The notes: a model not told the origin generated them from the letters alone. DNA of 64,000 nt from Anatilimnocola floriformis (GCF_024256385.1 NZ_JAMLFW010000001.1:2480001-2544000), one strand, 5' to 3'; shown: positions 43,007 through 52,865, counted from the stretch's first letter. Made by a program: numbers and translations.

Positions 43007-46000
43007 ATGGCCCGGTCTCTCCTTGGCATCGCGCTGCTACTCGTTTCTCTGTTGCCCAGCGTCGCCTCCGCGCAAAAGTGTCTCGCTCCCGACTTTCAAG
43101 TCGACCTGATCTATTCGCCACCGGACATCGAGCATCCCTCGGTGGTCACGTGCGACGACGCCGGCAACTTGTACGTCGGCGAAGATCCGATGGACATGCG
43201 CGGGCCGACGACGAAGCACATCGACCGGATCATTTTCATTCGCTGGGACAAGGAAACGGGCAAGCCGATTCGCACCGTCTTTGCCGAAAATCTCGCTGCC
43301 GTGTTCGGCATGGCCTGGCACGATGGCGCGCTGTATGTGATGCACGCTCCGCTCTACTCGGTGTTTCGCGACACCAACGGCGACGGCGTGGCCGATGAAC
43401 GAAAAGACCTGGCGAGCGGCTTTGGTCCGCCGGCGGGTGTGTTTGGTTTCAACGATCACATTGTGACCGGCACGCGACTGGGCATGGATGGCTACGTTTA
43501 CATTTCGGTCGGCGACAAAGGCATTCCGAAAGCGACCGGCGCCGACGGCAGCACCATTACGCTCGAAGGTGGCGGCGTGGCCCGCATGCGACTCGATGGC
43601 ACGCGGCTCGAAGTGGTGACCAGCGGCACGCGGAACCATCTCGATGTGGCGATGGACTCGCTCGACAATATCTTTACCTACGACAACACCGACGACGGCC
43701 TCGGTTGGTGGACGCGGTTCACGCACCACGTGCCGAGCGGTTACTACGGCTATCCCTACGATTATTTGAAGCACGCCGAACGTCACTTGCCGCGGATCAG
43801 CGAGCACGGCGGCGGTTCGCCCGTCGGCGCCGCCTGCTATCGCGAAGCGGCCTGGCCCGCAAAATTTCAAGACGCTGCCTTCCATTGCGAATGGGGCAAA
43901 GGCAAGGTGCAGGTCTTCTTCCCGAAGCGGAAGGGCGCGACCTTCGAAGCCACGATGGAAGATTTCCTCGTCAAAGACCCGGCCAGCAAGGAAGATTTCC
44001 GCCCGCAGGATTTGTGCTTCAGCCCCGACGGCAAGCACATGTACGTCGGCGATTGGAATTTTGGCGGCTGGACGAATCCCAAAGTCTGCGGCCGTTTGTG
44101 GCGCGTGACTTACACGGGTAAAGAAGGCGGCAATCCCGCCGCACTCGATGCCGATCCGTTCAAGTCGCTCAGCAATCCGAACCATGCGATCCGGATGCAG
44201 GCGCAGTGGAAAGCCTCGAAGCAACCCGGCGCTGCCGACAAAACTCTGGCCATTTTGAATGACGTCGGTGCTGACAAGTTTGCGAAGATCCACGCCCTGT
44301 GGATTGCCAACGACATCGCCGAAGCCAACGCTTCTTACGATCCACTGCCGGCTTTCCAAAAAGGTCTCGTCGATAAAAATGCTGACGTCCGCGCGCAAGC
44401 CGCGCGAGCCATCGGCAATCGCAAGCTCAATGCCGGGGCCGAGTCGCTCGTGAAGGAGCTGAGCGACGAAGACGCCGCGGTCCGTTTGAATTCCGCCATC
44501 GCGCTCGGTCGCATCGCCGCTCCCGCCGCGGCCAAGCCGTTGTTCGCCGAACTCGCCGATGAAGACGCCACCGTTCGTCACATTGCCATGCAATCGCTTC
44601 GGCAGATCAACGATTGGAAACCGGCCAAGGAAATTCTCGATAGCGACAATACCACGCAGCGCAACGCGCTTCTGGTCACGCTCACCGGCGTCTACTCCGA
44701 CGATGCTGTCGCCGCGCTCGCTTGGGCTGCCGAAAACGCCAAGCATCCAGAAGTTCGCGCTGCCGCTGTCGAAGCGATCGCCGAAGCCCACCACAAAGCC
44801 GATCCTTACGAAAAAGGCTGGTGGGGCACACAACCCGCCAAGGGCAAACCGGCCCGCAGCAAGATTCATGATTGGTCGGGCACTTCGCAAGTCCTCGCCA
44901 CTGTCCGCACTGCGTTGACCAGCAAGGACGAAGGCGTTCGCCGCGCTGCCTTCAAAGTCGTTGGCGAAGTTCGCGATCCCGCCGCGCTGCCGATCGTGGC
45001 TGGTTTTGCTGCCGATACGAAGCTCCCTGCCGATCTGCGTCGTGAAGCGCTGCAAACGCTCCTCACCAACAAAGCACCCCAAACCGTCGACACCGCGAAA
45101 GCCATCGTCGGCGATGACAACAGCCCCGCGCCGCTCCTGGCCGATGCCTTGACCGCGCTCGCGACTCTCAAGGCCAAAGAGGCTCTCCCCTCGGTGCAAA
45201 AGCTCCTCGTCAGCAAGGACGTGGAAGTTCGCGCCAAAGCCATCGACGCGGTCGCTCGCATGGCGGGCTCGGCTGCCGTCGAATCGATTCAGCAAGCGCT
45301 GAAAGACGAATCGGCCGACGTTCGCAAAGTCGCCATCCGTGCGGCTGGCGAAGCGCAGATCAAGGAAGCCATTCCCGCGCTGATCGAAATTTCGACACAA
45401 GCCGATCTGGAACAAGACGTCGCCGCGTCCCTCGCGCTCATGCCCGACAAGCGCGCGGTCGGCCAATACCTGCAAGGCCTGAGCAGCAAGAACAACACCC
45501 TCCGCGATGCTTGCCGCACGGCCCTCACCGCGCTGAAGATCGACATCAAGGACGAGATCATCGCTCGCCACAAGGCGAACGAACTGACTCCCGCGATGCG
45601 CCGCGAACTGCAAGGCGTGTTCGCCGGCCCGACGCCGATCAGCACCTGGTACTTGCTCGGCAGTTTTCCCAAAGACAAGGGCGAGCCGAAGGTCGATCTG
45701 ACCAAGGCCCCCGATATGTCGCATCCCGTCGTGCTCGGCGAGAAGTCGCTCCAGTGGAAAAAAGTCGAGACCAAAGATCCCGTCGGCCGCGTGCAACCCG
45801 GCCAACATGTGAAGCCGAGCGATAATGTGTGGGTGCTCGCTTACACCACGATCGAAGCCGACGAAGACAAGTCGCTGGAGTTCCTCATCGGCAGCGACGA
45901 TCAGGCCAAGCTCTACGTCAACGGCGAGAAGGTCTATGAGTTCAACAACAACCGCGGCTGGAACGGCAACAGCCTCGACAAAGGCCGACTGACGCTAAAG

Positions 46001-46582
46001 AAAGGCAAGAACGACGTCTTCTTTCTCTGCGGCAACGATGGCGGCCCGTGGGATATGGGGTTGTCGCTCCGGTTGCCGAACAAAGAGTTTGCGTTCCTCT
46101 ACGAGAACACGCCGAAGCAACTCGATCCTGAGGTCTATCGCGACTTCGCCGCCAAGAACAAAGGTGACGCTGCCCACGGCAAGACACTGTTTTTCGACAT
46201 GAAGGGCGTCGGCTGCGTGAAGTGTCACGCGATCGCTGGCCAAGGCTCGAAGGTCGGCCCCGAGCTTTCCAACATTGGCGCCAAGTATCCGCGCGAAGAA
46301 CTGATCCGCAGCGTGCTCGAACCCTCGAACCGCGTCGCCGAAGCCTTCCGCGTGACGACGGCGTTGCTCGCCGATGGTTCGGTCAAGCAAGGGATCATCA
46401 AGACCGACAATGACCAGGTCCTCGAGCTGATCGACGTCGAAGGGAAGACCATCAGCATTCCGAAAGCCGACATCGACGAGCACAAGACCAGCAACCTCAG
46501 CCTCATGCCGAACGGCTTGAAGGATGGGCTGTCGCTGCAGGACTTTGCCGATGTGATCGGTTATTTGGAGAGCTTGAAATAA
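43007..46582 (+). CDS. PVC-type beta-propeller/HEAT/cytochrome c protein
   Basis: 1191 residues with a signal peptide (MARSLLGIALLLVSLLPSVASA). The N-terminal propeller domain typical of the Planctomycetes-Verrucomicrobia-Chlamydiae group covers about 25-370 (PSVVTCDDAGNLYVGEDPMD; FNDHIVTGTRLGMDGYVYIS). HEAT repeats occupy about 400-840 (DVRAQAARAIGNRKL and similar). A beta domain near 900-1030 (SLEFLIGSDDQAKLYVNGEK) resembles PA14-like folds. A C-terminal cytochrome c domain has the haem motif CVKCHAIAGQGSKVGP near 1069. Probably periplasmic and redox-linked to degradation of complex substrates. Monocistronic. Confidence 0.94.
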   Translation: MARSLLGIALLLVSLLPSVASAQKCLAPDFQVDLIYSPPDIEHPSVVTCDDAGNLYVGEDPMDMRGPTTKHIDRIIFIRWDKETGKPIRTVFAENLAAVFGMAWHDGALYVMHAPLYSVFRDTNGDGVADERKDLASGFGPPAGVFGFNDHIVTGTRLGMDGYVYISVGDKGIPKATGADGSTITLEGGGVARMRLDGTRLEVVTSGTRNHLDVAMDSLDNIFTYDNTDDGLGWWTRFTHHVPSGYYGYPYDYLKHAERHLPRISEHGGGSPVGAACYREAAWPAKFQDAAFHCEWGKGKVQVFFPKRKGATFEATMEDFLVKDPASKEDFRPQDLCFSPDGKHMYVGDWNFGGWTNPKVCGRLWRVTYTGKEGGNPAALDADPFKSLSNPNHAIRMQAQWKASKQPGAADKTLAILNDVGADKFAKIHALWIANDIAEANASYDPLPAFQKGLVDKNADVRAQAARAIGNRKLNAGAESLVKELSDEDAAVRLNSAIALGRIAAPAAAKPLFAELADEDATVRHIAMQSLRQINDWKPAKEILDSDNTTQRNALLVTLTGVYSDDAVAALAWAAENAKHPEVRAAAVEAIAEAHHKADPYEKGWWGTQPAKGKPARSKIHDWSGTSQVLATVRTALTSKDEGVRRAAFKVVGEVRDPAALPIVAGFAADTKLPADLRREALQTLLTNKAPQTVDTAKAIVGDDNSPAPLLADALTALATLKAKEALPSVQKLLVSKDVEVRAKAIDAVARMAGSAAVESIQQALKDESADVRKVAIRAAGEAQIKEAIPALIEISTQADLEQDVAASLALMPDKRAVGQYLQGLSSKNNTLRDACRTALTALKIDIKDEIIARHKANELTPAMRRELQGVFAGPTPISTWYLLGSFPKDKGEPKVDLTKAPDMSHPVVLGEKSLQWKKVETKDPVGRVQPGQHVKPSDNVWVLAYTTIEADEDKSLEFLIGSDDQAKLYVNGEKVYEFNNNRGWNGNSLDKGRLTLKKGKNDVFFLCGNDGGPWDMGLSLRLPNKEFAFLYENTPKQLDPEVYRDFAAKNKGDAAHGKTLFFDMKGVGCVKCHAIAGQGSKVGPELSNIGAKYPREELIRSVLEPSNRVAEAFRVTTALLADGSVKQGIIKTDNDQVLELIDVEGKTISIPKADIDEHKTSNLSLMPNGLKDGLSLQDFADVIGYLESLK

Positions 46583-46626
46583 ATGCAGAAGGTAAAACGC
46601 AGAATGCAGAACAATGATCAACGCTC

Positions 46627-47538
46627 ATGCACGACGAACTGAAGGTTGAGAACTTCCTGTTTAGTGAAACCCATTTTGCGATGCCCGATTGGGATCGCAT
46701 CGGTGAATGGGTGGAACTCTACGTCGAGAAAGAAGATCAGTTCAAGGCCTGGACCGAACTCGCCCTGCAGTGGTTGCATTTAATCAACGAGCAATTTGGC
46801 GATCGGTATCAGATTTTGGAGACGAAGCACTTCCTGCTCTTCGGCTTTCCCGGAGAAGTGCGTCTCAGTTCACTCGGCTCGCATGCCGAAGATTGTCGTC
46901 GCGGCCTGCAACAGAATCTGCCCGGTTTGGCGAAATTCACTACGCCGGGAAAGACACCGATCCTGATCTTTGCCGGCAACGATGCATACTACGCGCACGT
47001 CGCCGACTATCACGGCGATGGTGAGTACGGCGGCTCGTCGGGCATGCACATCCGCAACAGCTACAGCCATGTGGCGATGTTGCAGATCCTTGGGAACGAC
47101 CTCTTTCAGACGTCTGCCCATGAATTGACGCATGCGGCGCTCGCGCATTTGACGTTGCCGCTGTGGATTGAAGAAGGACTAGCACAACTCTTCGAACACG
47201 ACCTAGGCAACAAGCAGTTCTATCTCAATCCCAAGGACGTCGGCGAGCAAAAGGCATTCTGGCGGGCCGAAGGCCTGGAAAAGTTCTGGTCGGGCGATGG
47301 CTTTAGCAGCCCCGGCGACATGCAGAAACACTCCTACCAACTCGCCGAGATTCTGTTGCGGTTGCTGCTCACCGACTATCAACCGCGCTGGTTCGGCTTC
47401 GATCAATCGCCGCTCCGCAAGCTGATGAATTTTCTGAAGTACGCCAATCGCGACGATGCTGGAGAATCGGCAGCGCAGATGCAACTCGGTCTCTCGCTCG
47501 AGGACATCGCAGCGAAATCGCTGGGACGTCAGTCGTAA
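46627..47538 (+). CDS. Gluzincin-type (peptidase MA-like) metallopeptidase
   Basis: 303 residues without signal peptide. The zinc site is SAHELTHAALAHL near 163 (HEXXH) with the third ligand Glu in WIEEGLAQLFEHD about 15 residues later, the peptidase MA/gluzincin pattern. The N-terminal half (YQILETKHFLLFGFPGE; PILIFAGNDAYYAHV) fits the propeptide-like region of this group. The start is 44 bp past the PVC gene stop. Substrate unknown. Confidence 0.78.
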   Translation: MHDELKVENFLFSETHFAMPDWDRIGEWVELYVEKEDQFKAWTELALQWLHLINEQFGDRYQILETKHFLLFGFPGEVRLSSLGSHAEDCRRGLQQNLPGLAKFTTPGKTPILIFAGNDAYYAHVADYHGDGEYGGSSGMHIRNSYSHVAMLQILGNDLFQTSAHELTHAALAHLTLPLWIEEGLAQLFEHDLGNKQFYLNPKDVGEQKAFWRAEGLEKFWSGDGFSSPGDMQKHSYQLAEILLRLLLTDYQPRWFGFDQSPLRKLMNFLKYANRDDAGESAAQMQLGLSLEDIAAKSLGRQS

Positions 47539-47570
47539 GCGTGTTGCGACAACGGTAGCCGCCGAAGACT

Positions 47571-48641
47571 TCACGTATCCAAACCATTCCGCTGATCGAT
47601 GAGTCGCCGCGCTTCCTGCTTCAGTGCAGCATATCGCGCCACATATTCGCGGCACCTCGTCTCTGCCGTGGCGGAGTTTAACTTTACCGCACGTTCACCC
47701 TTACCCGTGAATTCAATCCACCGCGAATCGGGATCCTCGATCTCGCGCTTCCCATCGAAGCGCACCGTCACCTCCGGGTACTTGGCACGAATAACGTCGG
47801 CCGGAAGATGCGCCCGAATGTCCGTTGGCGGCAGAGCAATGTACCGGTAGGCGACCGTGTGGTGCGGGCCCCATTCGGCCCCTTCTACTCCGCGTAGCCC
47901 TTCTTCGAGCAGCGCGTATTCCGCGGTCGCTAAGTAGGAGCTGTGCAATTTCAATTTCTTCAGTTTCTTGAGACTCAAGGCAGGGAGCAACGCTGGGTAC
48001 GCTTGCTTGGTAATCATCTGCCACAGGCAGAGCACTTCCAGCATCGGCAAGCCGCGGAGAAATTTGAAGTTGTCAATCGGTTGCTTCCAGTCGAGCGTTC
48101 CATTAATCGCGAGGTAGCGCAGATTTTCCACCCCCGACAAGCCGCTAAAATCAACGACCCGCCGCAGATTCTCGATGTGCAGCGCCCGCAATCGCGGCAA
48201 GCTTTGCAGGGGCGACAGATCCGTAAAACCAGAAACGTACTCGAGGACCAACTCTTCCACGGCAGTCAGCCCGCGGATGAACTCGATCGTCTTCACCTTC
48301 GCGTGCGTGACTCGCAACCGCTTGACCGAACGCAACTCGCCGATGGCAGCGAGCTGTTCGTGAGTCGGCTCGTGCAGCGTTAGCTCAACCAGACTCGGCA
48401 GCGTCAGTGCTCGCGACCAATGCTGGTCTTCCTTGCCGATGGTGACCGTCGTTACTTCCCGGCTCCCCATCGGCACGTCGCCGATGCGATAGGCATGCCG
48501 CTCCCGATTCGGCACGATCGTCCAATAGTCGCCATCACGATCCAGCATGTCTCCGAAATGGTGCAGCACGCCAAGCCTGCCTTTTTCGAATCGCGTGAGG
48601 TTGCGTAAGAGCGCCCGTGGAAGTTTCGCGAGCGACATCAT
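47571..48641 (-). CDS. Leucine-rich-repeat-like protein
   Basis: About 356 residues from the tandem ATGs at 48641/48638. Irregular leucine-rich repeats cover about 80-230 (LPSLVELTLHEPTHEQLAAIG, LQSLPRLRALHIENLRRV-type units). The C-terminal region is charged and ends in helices (RCREYVARYAALKQEARRLI). Its start lies one base after the stop of the 108-residue gene upstream, so the two are coupled. It probably mediates protein interaction; no partner is known. Confidence 0.72.
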   Translation of the reverse strand: MMSLAKLPRALLRNLTRFEKGRLGVLHHFGDMLDRDGDYWTIVPNRERHAYRIGDVPMGSREVTTVTIGKEDQHWSRALTLPSLVELTLHEPTHEQLAAIGELRSVKRLRVTHAKVKTIEFIRGLTAVEELVLEYVSGFTDLSPLQSLPRLRALHIENLRRVVDFSGLSGVENLRYLAINGTLDWKQPIDNFKFLRGLPMLEVLCLWQMITKQAYPALLPALSLKKLKKLKLHSSYLATAEYALLEEGLRGVEGAEWGPHHTVAYRYIALPPTDIRAHLPADVIRAKYPEVTVRFDGKREIEDPDSRWIEFTGKGERAVKLNSATAETRCREYVARYAALKQEARRLIDQRNGLDT

Positions 48642-48642
48642 C

Positions 48643-48969
48643 CTACGATTCGTCTTCCTCGCCTGTCCACGCATGAAACTCGCCGAATTGCACCTCACCG
48701 AGTTTCCGCGCCGCCTCGACGAGCTCGAGCCCTTCCGAATTCGCCGGGTTTTCCCATTCGACCTCGGCGTCGTCAACGCACCACTCAATATCGACCACCT
48801 CGTATCGCAACGTCGCGAGCGCCGCTCGAATGGCCTTCACGGCGAGACGTTCGTTCTTGGCGCTGACATAGCAACGGACACAAGCGCCGGCAATTTTCTG
48901 CGGGTCGAGCTCGCAGCCAGCCAGCGGCTTCACTTCCGCGAGCGCGACAAAAACGGGTTTGTCACTCAT
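48643..48969 (-). CDS. Small acidic hypothetical protein, 108 residues
   Basis: An acidic soluble protein (MSDKPVFVALAEVKPLAG at the start, HAWTGEEDES at the end) with a beta-alpha-beta look (RLAVKAIRAALATLRYEVVD). The ATG at 48969 is the first gene downstream of the GGTTATA motif cluster. It is coupled to the LRR gene by a one-base gap. I do not recognise the family. Confidence 0.68.
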   Translation of the reverse strand: MSDKPVFVALAEVKPLAGCELDPQKIAGACVRCYVSAKNERLAVKAIRAALATLRYEVVDIEWCVDDAEVEWENPANSEGLELVEAARKLGEVQFGEFHAWTGEEDES

Positions 48970-49427
48970 GGCCGGTGGCTCTCAAAATGTCCGGCGTAGG
49001 CGTATCCCGAGTCGCAGATTGCGTCGGACCTGAGTTGTCAATCCTACCGCCCACAATCGCTCAAGTGCTTTCCGCTCTTTGGCAATTTACCGACCAGTAA
49101 TTTGACTCACCGACCGGCTTTGTGAGAGGCGATGACCGGGATGGGGAGATGCTGCGCGCGTTGCGAATAACAGCTCAATGCTGCCGCTCTGCAGTAACTG
49201 GGAATAAAGATCTGCCAAGACCACGAGGAAGTCGGCATGAGTCGTTATGCTAGCGTTGTATAGAGGTTATAAAACGCTCGAAAAGGGTTATAAAAGGTTA
49301 TAGAAAATGGCATCTATAACCCCTCAATAATTGCGCAAGTCATTTTTCAGGAAAGACTTGCGGCGTCATTGAAAAAAAATCGCAGGGGTTATATAACCTT
49401 CGCCCGAAGACACCCCCAAACGAGTGT
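48970..49427. promoter_or_regulatory. Intergenic region with cluster of GGTTATA motifs
   Basis: 458 bp upstream of the 108-residue gene. GGTTATA occurs at 49265, 49286, 49296 and 49387, and its complement TATAACC in CTATAACCCC (49314-49323) and within the palindrome GGTTATATAACC (49387-49398). Three direct copies are spaced 21 and 10 bp apart. Possible operator or iteron array; nothing coding is seen. Confidence 0.5.
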
Positions 49428-50621
49428 CTAGCGGCGAGCCAGCTTGTGCTTCAGCGGCAGCCAAGCCCCGCCTTGCTTGCTCGATTCGACGGCTTGCTGA
49501 ATGAAGTACATCCCTTCCACACCATCGTTGATGTTCGGGTAGATCGTGTTGACGGCTTCGAACGGCTTGCCGGCGGCGCGGAGGATCATGTCGTCGTAGG
49601 CGCTGCGATATACGTTGGCAAAGGCCTCAAAGAAGGCTTCGGGGTGACCGCTGGGCAGACGGCTCGCGGCACCGGATTGGGCACCGATGTACGGGCCGCC
49701 GTTGCGGGTGTAGAGCTTGTGCGGCTGGCCGTTTTGGCGGAAGACTAGCGTGTTGGGCTCTTCCTGCCGCCATTGGATGGCACCCTTCGTGCCGTCGATT
49801 TCGATCGACAGGTCGTTCTCGCGGCCATGGCTGATCTGCGAGGCGGTCACGCAGCCGAAGCCACCGTTTTCGTACTTGATGAGGGCCGTGCCGTAGTCAT
49901 CGAGGGCGCGGCCTTGTTCGAAGGTTTTCAGATGGCAGCTGATCTCGGCTGGGAGCAGGCCGGTCATGTAACGGCCCAGGTTGTAAGCGTGCGTGGCAAT
50001 GTCGCCGAAGCAGCCAGCAGCGCCGCTCTTCGTGGGGTCGGTCCGCCAGGCGGCTTGCTTTTGATCGCTCGATTCCAGACGCGTCCGCAACCAACCTTGA
50101 ATGTAGTTGCTACGGACGGCGTTGATTTCGCCGAGTTCGCCAGCGAGGATCATCTCGCGAGCCTGCCGCACCATAGGATAGCCCGTGTAATTGTGCGAGA
50201 CGGCAAAGACCACGCCGCTCTTGGCGACGATGGCAGCTAGGTCTTCGGCTTGCTTGAGATCAAAGGTCATCGGCTTATCGCAGATGACATTGAAGCCGGC
50301 CTCTGCGGCTGTCTTGGCGATTTCGAAGTGCGTGTGGTTCGGCGTGGCGACCGAAACAAAATCGATGCGCTGCTCAGCAGGGAGAGCCTTTTCCTTTTGC
50401 ACGAGCTCATTGATCGAAGTGTATGCCCGGTCTTCGGCAATGTCGTAATCCGGCGCCGAAGCCTTGGCCCGAGCCGGATCACTGCTGAGGGCGCCAGCCA
50501 CAAGCGCCGCGCGATTGTCGAGCACGGCTGCCGTCGCATGCACGCGGCCGATGAACGATCCCTGACCGCCACCCACCAGTGCCATGCGAAGTTTGCGATT
50601 CAGGGAAGCATTGGTAGCCAT
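49428..50621 (-). CDS. Gfo/Idh/MocA-family oxidoreductase
   Basis: 397 residues. NAD(P)-binding Rossmann motif LRMALVGGGQGSFIGRVHA at about 11-29. The conserved substrate/nicotinamide motif is CDKPMTFD near 131 (usually EKP). The C-terminal domain has GAAGCFGDIATHAYNLGRYM near 215. Such enzymes oxidise or epimerise sugars and inositols in the cytoplasm. In planctomycetes the family is expanded; no sugar pathway genes flank this one, so the substrate is open. Confidence 0.92.
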   Translation of the reverse strand: MATNASLNRKLRMALVGGGQGSFIGRVHATAAVLDNRAALVAGALSSDPARAKASAPDYDIAEDRAYTSINELVQKEKALPAEQRIDFVSVATPNHTHFEIAKTAAEAGFNVICDKPMTFDLKQAEDLAAIVAKSGVVFAVSHNYTGYPMVRQAREMILAGELGEINAVRSNYIQGWLRTRLESSDQKQAAWRTDPTKSGAAGCFGDIATHAYNLGRYMTGLLPAEISCHLKTFEQGRALDDYGTALIKYENGGFGCVTASQISHGRENDLSIEIDGTKGAIQWRQEEPNTLVFRQNGQPHKLYTRNGGPYIGAQSGAASRLPSGHPEAFFEAFANVYRSAYDDMILRAAGKPFEAVNTIYPNINDGVEGMYFIQQAVESSKQGGAWLPLKHKLARR

Positions 50622-50962
50622 GGAGAGAGTTCCTGCGGGTGGACTTGTTCAATGGGTAAGAGCGGTTCGATTTGAAAGATCGATTTTTGTAGCAGAAGCC
50701 GCTGCGGTTGTCAGCCAGCGAGGCGACCGCGTGACTACCAGCGTGAACTGACCCTGCCGACACCAACTGCCGCCCGCACGGCGAACTTTTTCCGGTCGCC
50801 GGTGTCCATCCAGAAGGCGCAATCGGAAAAACAGGGCCCTGTTGCAGCGATTTTTCGGGTTGTTCGCGATGCGCGGTCAAACTGCACCGTCGGAGTCGAA
50901 AAAAGACCGCACACCAGCCTTGCCGAGAAGCGGTCGGTCAAGTAACTTAGTGGGTCTATCTT
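50622..50962. other. Intergenic region upstream of tRNA-Asn
   Basis: 340 bp in which I see no gene. It separates the oxidoreductase (whose start is at 50621) from tRNA-Asn. Confidence 0.5.
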
Positions 50963-51034
50963 CCCCTCTAGCTCAGTTGGTAGAGCAGGCGGCTGTTAAC
51001 CGCCGGGTCGCAGGTTCGAGTCCTGCGGGGGGAG
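50963..51034 (+). tRNA. tRNA-Asn (anticodon GUU)
   Basis: 72 nt. The acceptor TCCCCTC pairs with GGGGGGA (one G-U) followed by discriminator G. D arm GCTCAGTTGGTAGAGC is standard, the anticodon loop CTGTTAA has anticodon GTT, and the T arm is GCAGG TTCGAGT CCTGC. CCA is not encoded. Confidence 0.96.
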
Positions 51035-51403
51035 CTTCTCCAAAATCCCTAACCCGTGGCTACCCACGGGTTAACGCACCACGCCGGCCAGAGAGTTTCT
51101 CTGGCCGTTCGCGTTTACTAGCGTATCTGCAAGGGTTTACGGCAACCGCAGCGATCTCTCGACGTCGCCGTTCTGCGCACCCTATTTTAGTCTGGCGGCG
51201 ATCCTGCCACCACTCTCGCGAAAACTCTCTGCGCTCTCTGTTGTCCCTTGGAATTTGGTTAACGGGTTTGTCCAGTTCGGGGTACTGGTCGGGACGCATT
51301 TACTAACCGAGAGCGCCGACACCAGGAATGGTTCGAAGCGTTGGTGTAAGCAGGGAAGCTTGTTTAGTGCGGCACCATTCCATTTAGTGCCGAGTTTCCC
51401 AAC
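51035..51403. other. Post-tRNA region with hairpin and repeat R1, no intact gene
   Basis: A perfect hairpin TAACCCGTGG-CTAC-CCACGGGTTA lies at 51050-51073, 15 bases after tRNA-Asn. Dispersed repeat R1 follows at 51226-51308. Short frames on both strands are not convincing, and I see no integrase. Confidence 0.6.
51226..51308 (+). repeat. Dispersed repeat R1
   Basis: 83 bp matching R3 (53804-53885) over its full length at well above 80% identity by eye. The 3' core reads GGTCGGGACGCATTTACTAA and then CC. The 5' part contains GGAATTTGGTTAACGGGTTT. Confidence 0.85.
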
Positions 51404-52351
51404 TTATCGCTGGCCCGCGTCAAATTCTGCGATGAGTGTGACCAGGGACTTCTTTACTTCGCCTAGCTTTCCGACCACGACGAACATCTGGAAGCGGCGC
51501 TGGCCCGCGCCGATCCCCTGCCGGTCTCGCTCACGGAAAACACAGTTCCATTTCACAACCTTTTCCGCCTTGAAACGAAAGCGACCGTAGCCAGCTTTCT
51601 CGTATCCGCGAGAGGGCTGCGCGGGCGAAAATATTCCCATTGCATGGGACCCGTTCTCGGTGGCGAATACTACAGGGAACTCCTGCTCGCCCGGCCCATC
51701 GTCTAATTCCTCCAACGTGCCGGAAGTCGGTCGGAACTTCCAGAACTGATTGAACTCGGGAGGCATGTAACCGGTCAAAGCCTCAAACTGTGCGTAGTTG
51801 TGGCGTTCGTTTTTGGGAACTGTAAACGTGACCTCGTAGTCGATGACATTATCCAGCTTCTTATACCCGATGCGAACTCGCTTCGAGACGAGATGCTCCG
51901 AAACGACCTGATCATTGAGTGCCGGACGATCGAAAGACCTCTCGCCAGGCGCTAACCAGAACGCCATTCTCGTGGTTGTGAGCAATTCTGGACCGGCGGC
52001 AGTGATCTGGACGAGTTTGCTCGACGACGTTTCGCCAACTCCGTCCGCTCTTGAACCGGCTTCGGTAGGATTGAAGCACTCCGCCCAATACTCTTTCGCC
52101 AAAGCACAGTCGAAGCTGGCGGCGGACTGGAGTTGCCGGCCGTGGTCGTGGCTGTCGATAAACTCCTTGCCGTCCCACGTCAGCGAGTGGATCGCCCCAG
52201 CAAGGCGCTCGGTCGTTGTGATGGAGATCTCGGATGAGCCAGATCGATTCTGAATGGAGGCATTCCCATTGGGAGGCTGATGCGGTTCAGCCGCCAGCAC
52301 ACCCCAGCCAACCAAGCTCAACACTCCAAAGACAACACTTCTTAACATCAC
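51404..52351 (-). CDS. Secreted hypothetical protein, possibly beta-sandwich (mutarotase-like)
   Basis: 315 residues with a signal peptide (MLRSVVFGVLSLVGWGVLAA). The rest is beta-rich (SISITTTERLAG-like start, HSLTWDGKEFIDSHDHGRQL; VIDYEVTFTVPKNERHNYAQ). GRQLQSAASFD and the overall pattern recall galactose-mutarotase-like folds, but this is tentative. The gene lies between repeats R1 and R2 in reverse orientation to the following gene. Confidence 0.6.
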   Translation of the reverse strand: MMLRSVVFGVLSLVGWGVLAAEPHQPPNGNASIQNRSGSSEISITTTERLAGAIHSLTWDGKEFIDSHDHGRQLQSAASFDCALAKEYWAECFNPTEAGSRADGVGETSSSKLVQITAAGPELLTTTRMAFWLAPGERSFDRPALNDQVVSEHLVSKRVRIGYKKLDNVIDYEVTFTVPKNERHNYAQFEALTGYMPPEFNQFWKFRPTSGTLEELDDGPGEQEFPVVFATENGSHAMGIFSPAQPSRGYEKAGYGRFRFKAEKVVKWNCVFRERDRQGIGAGQRRFQMFVVVGKLGEVKKSLVTLIAEFDAGQR

Positions 52352-52865
52352 TGACCCTATTACCGAACCGAGGTCGAAGACACAGTTTTTAAGGCAAGAA
52401 ACTGAACGATCGTCCCGTTTTGATCCAGATTAAATATTGCAAGGCCGGCATCAATTTTCCAAAGCGCGCTGTACGGTTACTCGAGCGAACCATCCTTCAA
52501 TGGCCAGCAGCGCGCCGACTGGGATCCATTTTATCTGAGACAGCGGTTGTTGCGTTCGGAGTGCTGGTCGGGACGCATTTACTAACCAGAGCGCGCAAGC
52601 CAAACCAATCGCAACTTCGTATCCGACCGCTCTGGGTGGTCGGTCGTTGGTTAGCTGCTGATGACGCGACGAGCAACCTATTCATCGCGCGTTCTCCTCG
52701 AGCCATCCGTCATTGACCCCCGGCTAACTGCCGACGCACTCTGACCCCTCATTATCCTTGGCCAACGGGGATTTTCCTCTTTTTTGGTCAACTTTTCGGT
52801 TGTTCGCTCGACAATCAGAAGTAGGGGCACGCTCAGTCACTGACCACTACAAGAAAAGGATCATT
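52352..52865. other. Intergenic region with repeat R2
   Basis: About 510 bp between two divergently read genes. It holds R2 (52555-52587) and, just before 52866, an AAAGGA Shine-Dalgarno. Otherwise nothing recognisable. Confidence 0.55.
52555..52587 (+). repeat. Dispersed repeat R2 (short copy)
   Basis: 33 bp from TTCGGAGTGCTGGTCGGGAC to ACTAACC, 31 of 33 identical to the 3' part of R1. The 5' half of the repeat is absent. Confidence 0.85.

Noticed and set aside
43037-45808. Long minus-strand open frame (923 codons)
   Set aside because: It is the antisense of the PVC cytochrome gene; GC-rich codon bias keeps it open and its peptide has no domain.
51060-51299. Minus-strand 79-codon frame after tRNA-Asn (possible integrase piece)
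   Set aside because: No integrase motif; it largely translates repeat R1 and flanking sequence.
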